From Verrucomicrobiota bacterium (GTDB lineage Bacteria; Verrucomicrobiota; Verrucomicrobiia; Methylacidiphilales; Verrucolacustridaceae): a stretch of DNA of 5,709 nt. Below, piece after piece: positions 5,599 to 5,709 of this stretch. The notes under the pieces are model-generated. The model made no database searches, was not told the origin of the DNA, and saw only the letters and a program-made list of their open reading frames with translations. The translations under genes and the position numbers were made by a program. The stretch is from positions 1-5,709 of the forward strand of contig VHDM01000069.1 of the NCBI GenBank assembly GCA_016876055.1, written 5' to 3'. Numbering within the stretch: the first letter of the stretch is position 1; each line of letters opens with the position of its first letter.

Positions 5599-5709
5599 TC
5601 AGGTTTTGACGCCGGCGCGAATTTCGAAGAGGGAGGAGACGGATTCGCCGGCGTGGATCCGGACGATGGCGTCCGCCAGGAGGGGGGCCACGCAGAGCAC
5701 CTTGGTGGG
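5599..5709 (-). CDS. prs: Ribose-phosphate pyrophosphokinase, C-terminal end (partial)
   Basis: The minus strand is open from the window edge to a TGA at 5599-5601 and encodes 36 residues. Of these, KVLCVAPLLADAIVRIHAGE followed by SVSSLF closely matches the conserved C-terminus of PRPP synthetase (typically VAPLLAEAIRRIH then ESVS.LF). The enzyme makes phosphoribosyl pyrophosphate from ribose 5-phosphate and ATP, for nucleotide, histidine and tryptophan synthesis, and acts in the cytosol. After SVSSLF there are eight more residues (EIRAGVKT); many homologues stop at or soon after SLF. The catalytic and PRPP-binding parts lie outside the window. The gene converges on secDF and is not part of that operon. 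The codons are strongly C-ended, the mirror of the G-ended codons on the plus strand. Confidence 0.85.
   Translation of the reverse strand, partial: PTKVLCVAPLLADAIVRIHAGESVSSLFEIRAGVKT

Overview
This is a GC-rich bacterial housekeeping segment. It holds one compact plus-strand operon flanked by minus-strand genes. From left to right it contains: the last 27 codons of an unidentified plus-strand gene (1-84); a non-coding stretch of about 200 bases with two stem-loops and a C-rich tract on the minus strand (85-292); rsmD, a 16S rRNA methyltransferase, on the minus strand (293-907); a four-gene plus-strand operon (895-5537); and the last 36 codons of prs, PRPP synthetase, on the minus strand (5599-5709).

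The operon encodes a diacylglycerol-kinase-family lipid kinase, tRNA-guanine transglycosylase (tgt), YajC, and a fused SecD-SecF protein. The spacing is very tight. The kinase stop overlaps the tgt GTG start (GTGA), the tgt stop overlaps the yajC ATG (ATGA), and secDF starts 10 bases after yajC with its ribosome-binding site over the yajC stop. Translational coupling along the whole unit is likely. tgt-yajC-secD-secF is a classical bacterial gene order. The lipid kinase at the head of the operon is the less usual partner. YajC and SecDF are accessory subunits of the Sec translocon in the inner membrane. Tgt makes the base exchange that puts a queuosine precursor into tRNA. The kinase probably phosphorylates a membrane lipid.

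The organism cannot be named from this window. A single-chain SecDF with an extra N-terminal membrane segment, the style of YajC, and high GC are compatible with the Verrucomicrobiota/PVC group, but that is recall-based inference at low to moderate confidence. G exceeds C on the plus strand throughout, including where genes lie on the minus strand. This suggests a replication-strand bias rather than a gene-direction effect.

I found no mobile element, CRISPR array, tRNA, rRNA or obviously new system. The points most worth a second look are the head-to-head overlap of rsmD and the kinase with a possible leaderless promoter, the extra membrane segment of SecDF, and the paired stem-loops with a repeated AGGACCGG motif at 102-173.
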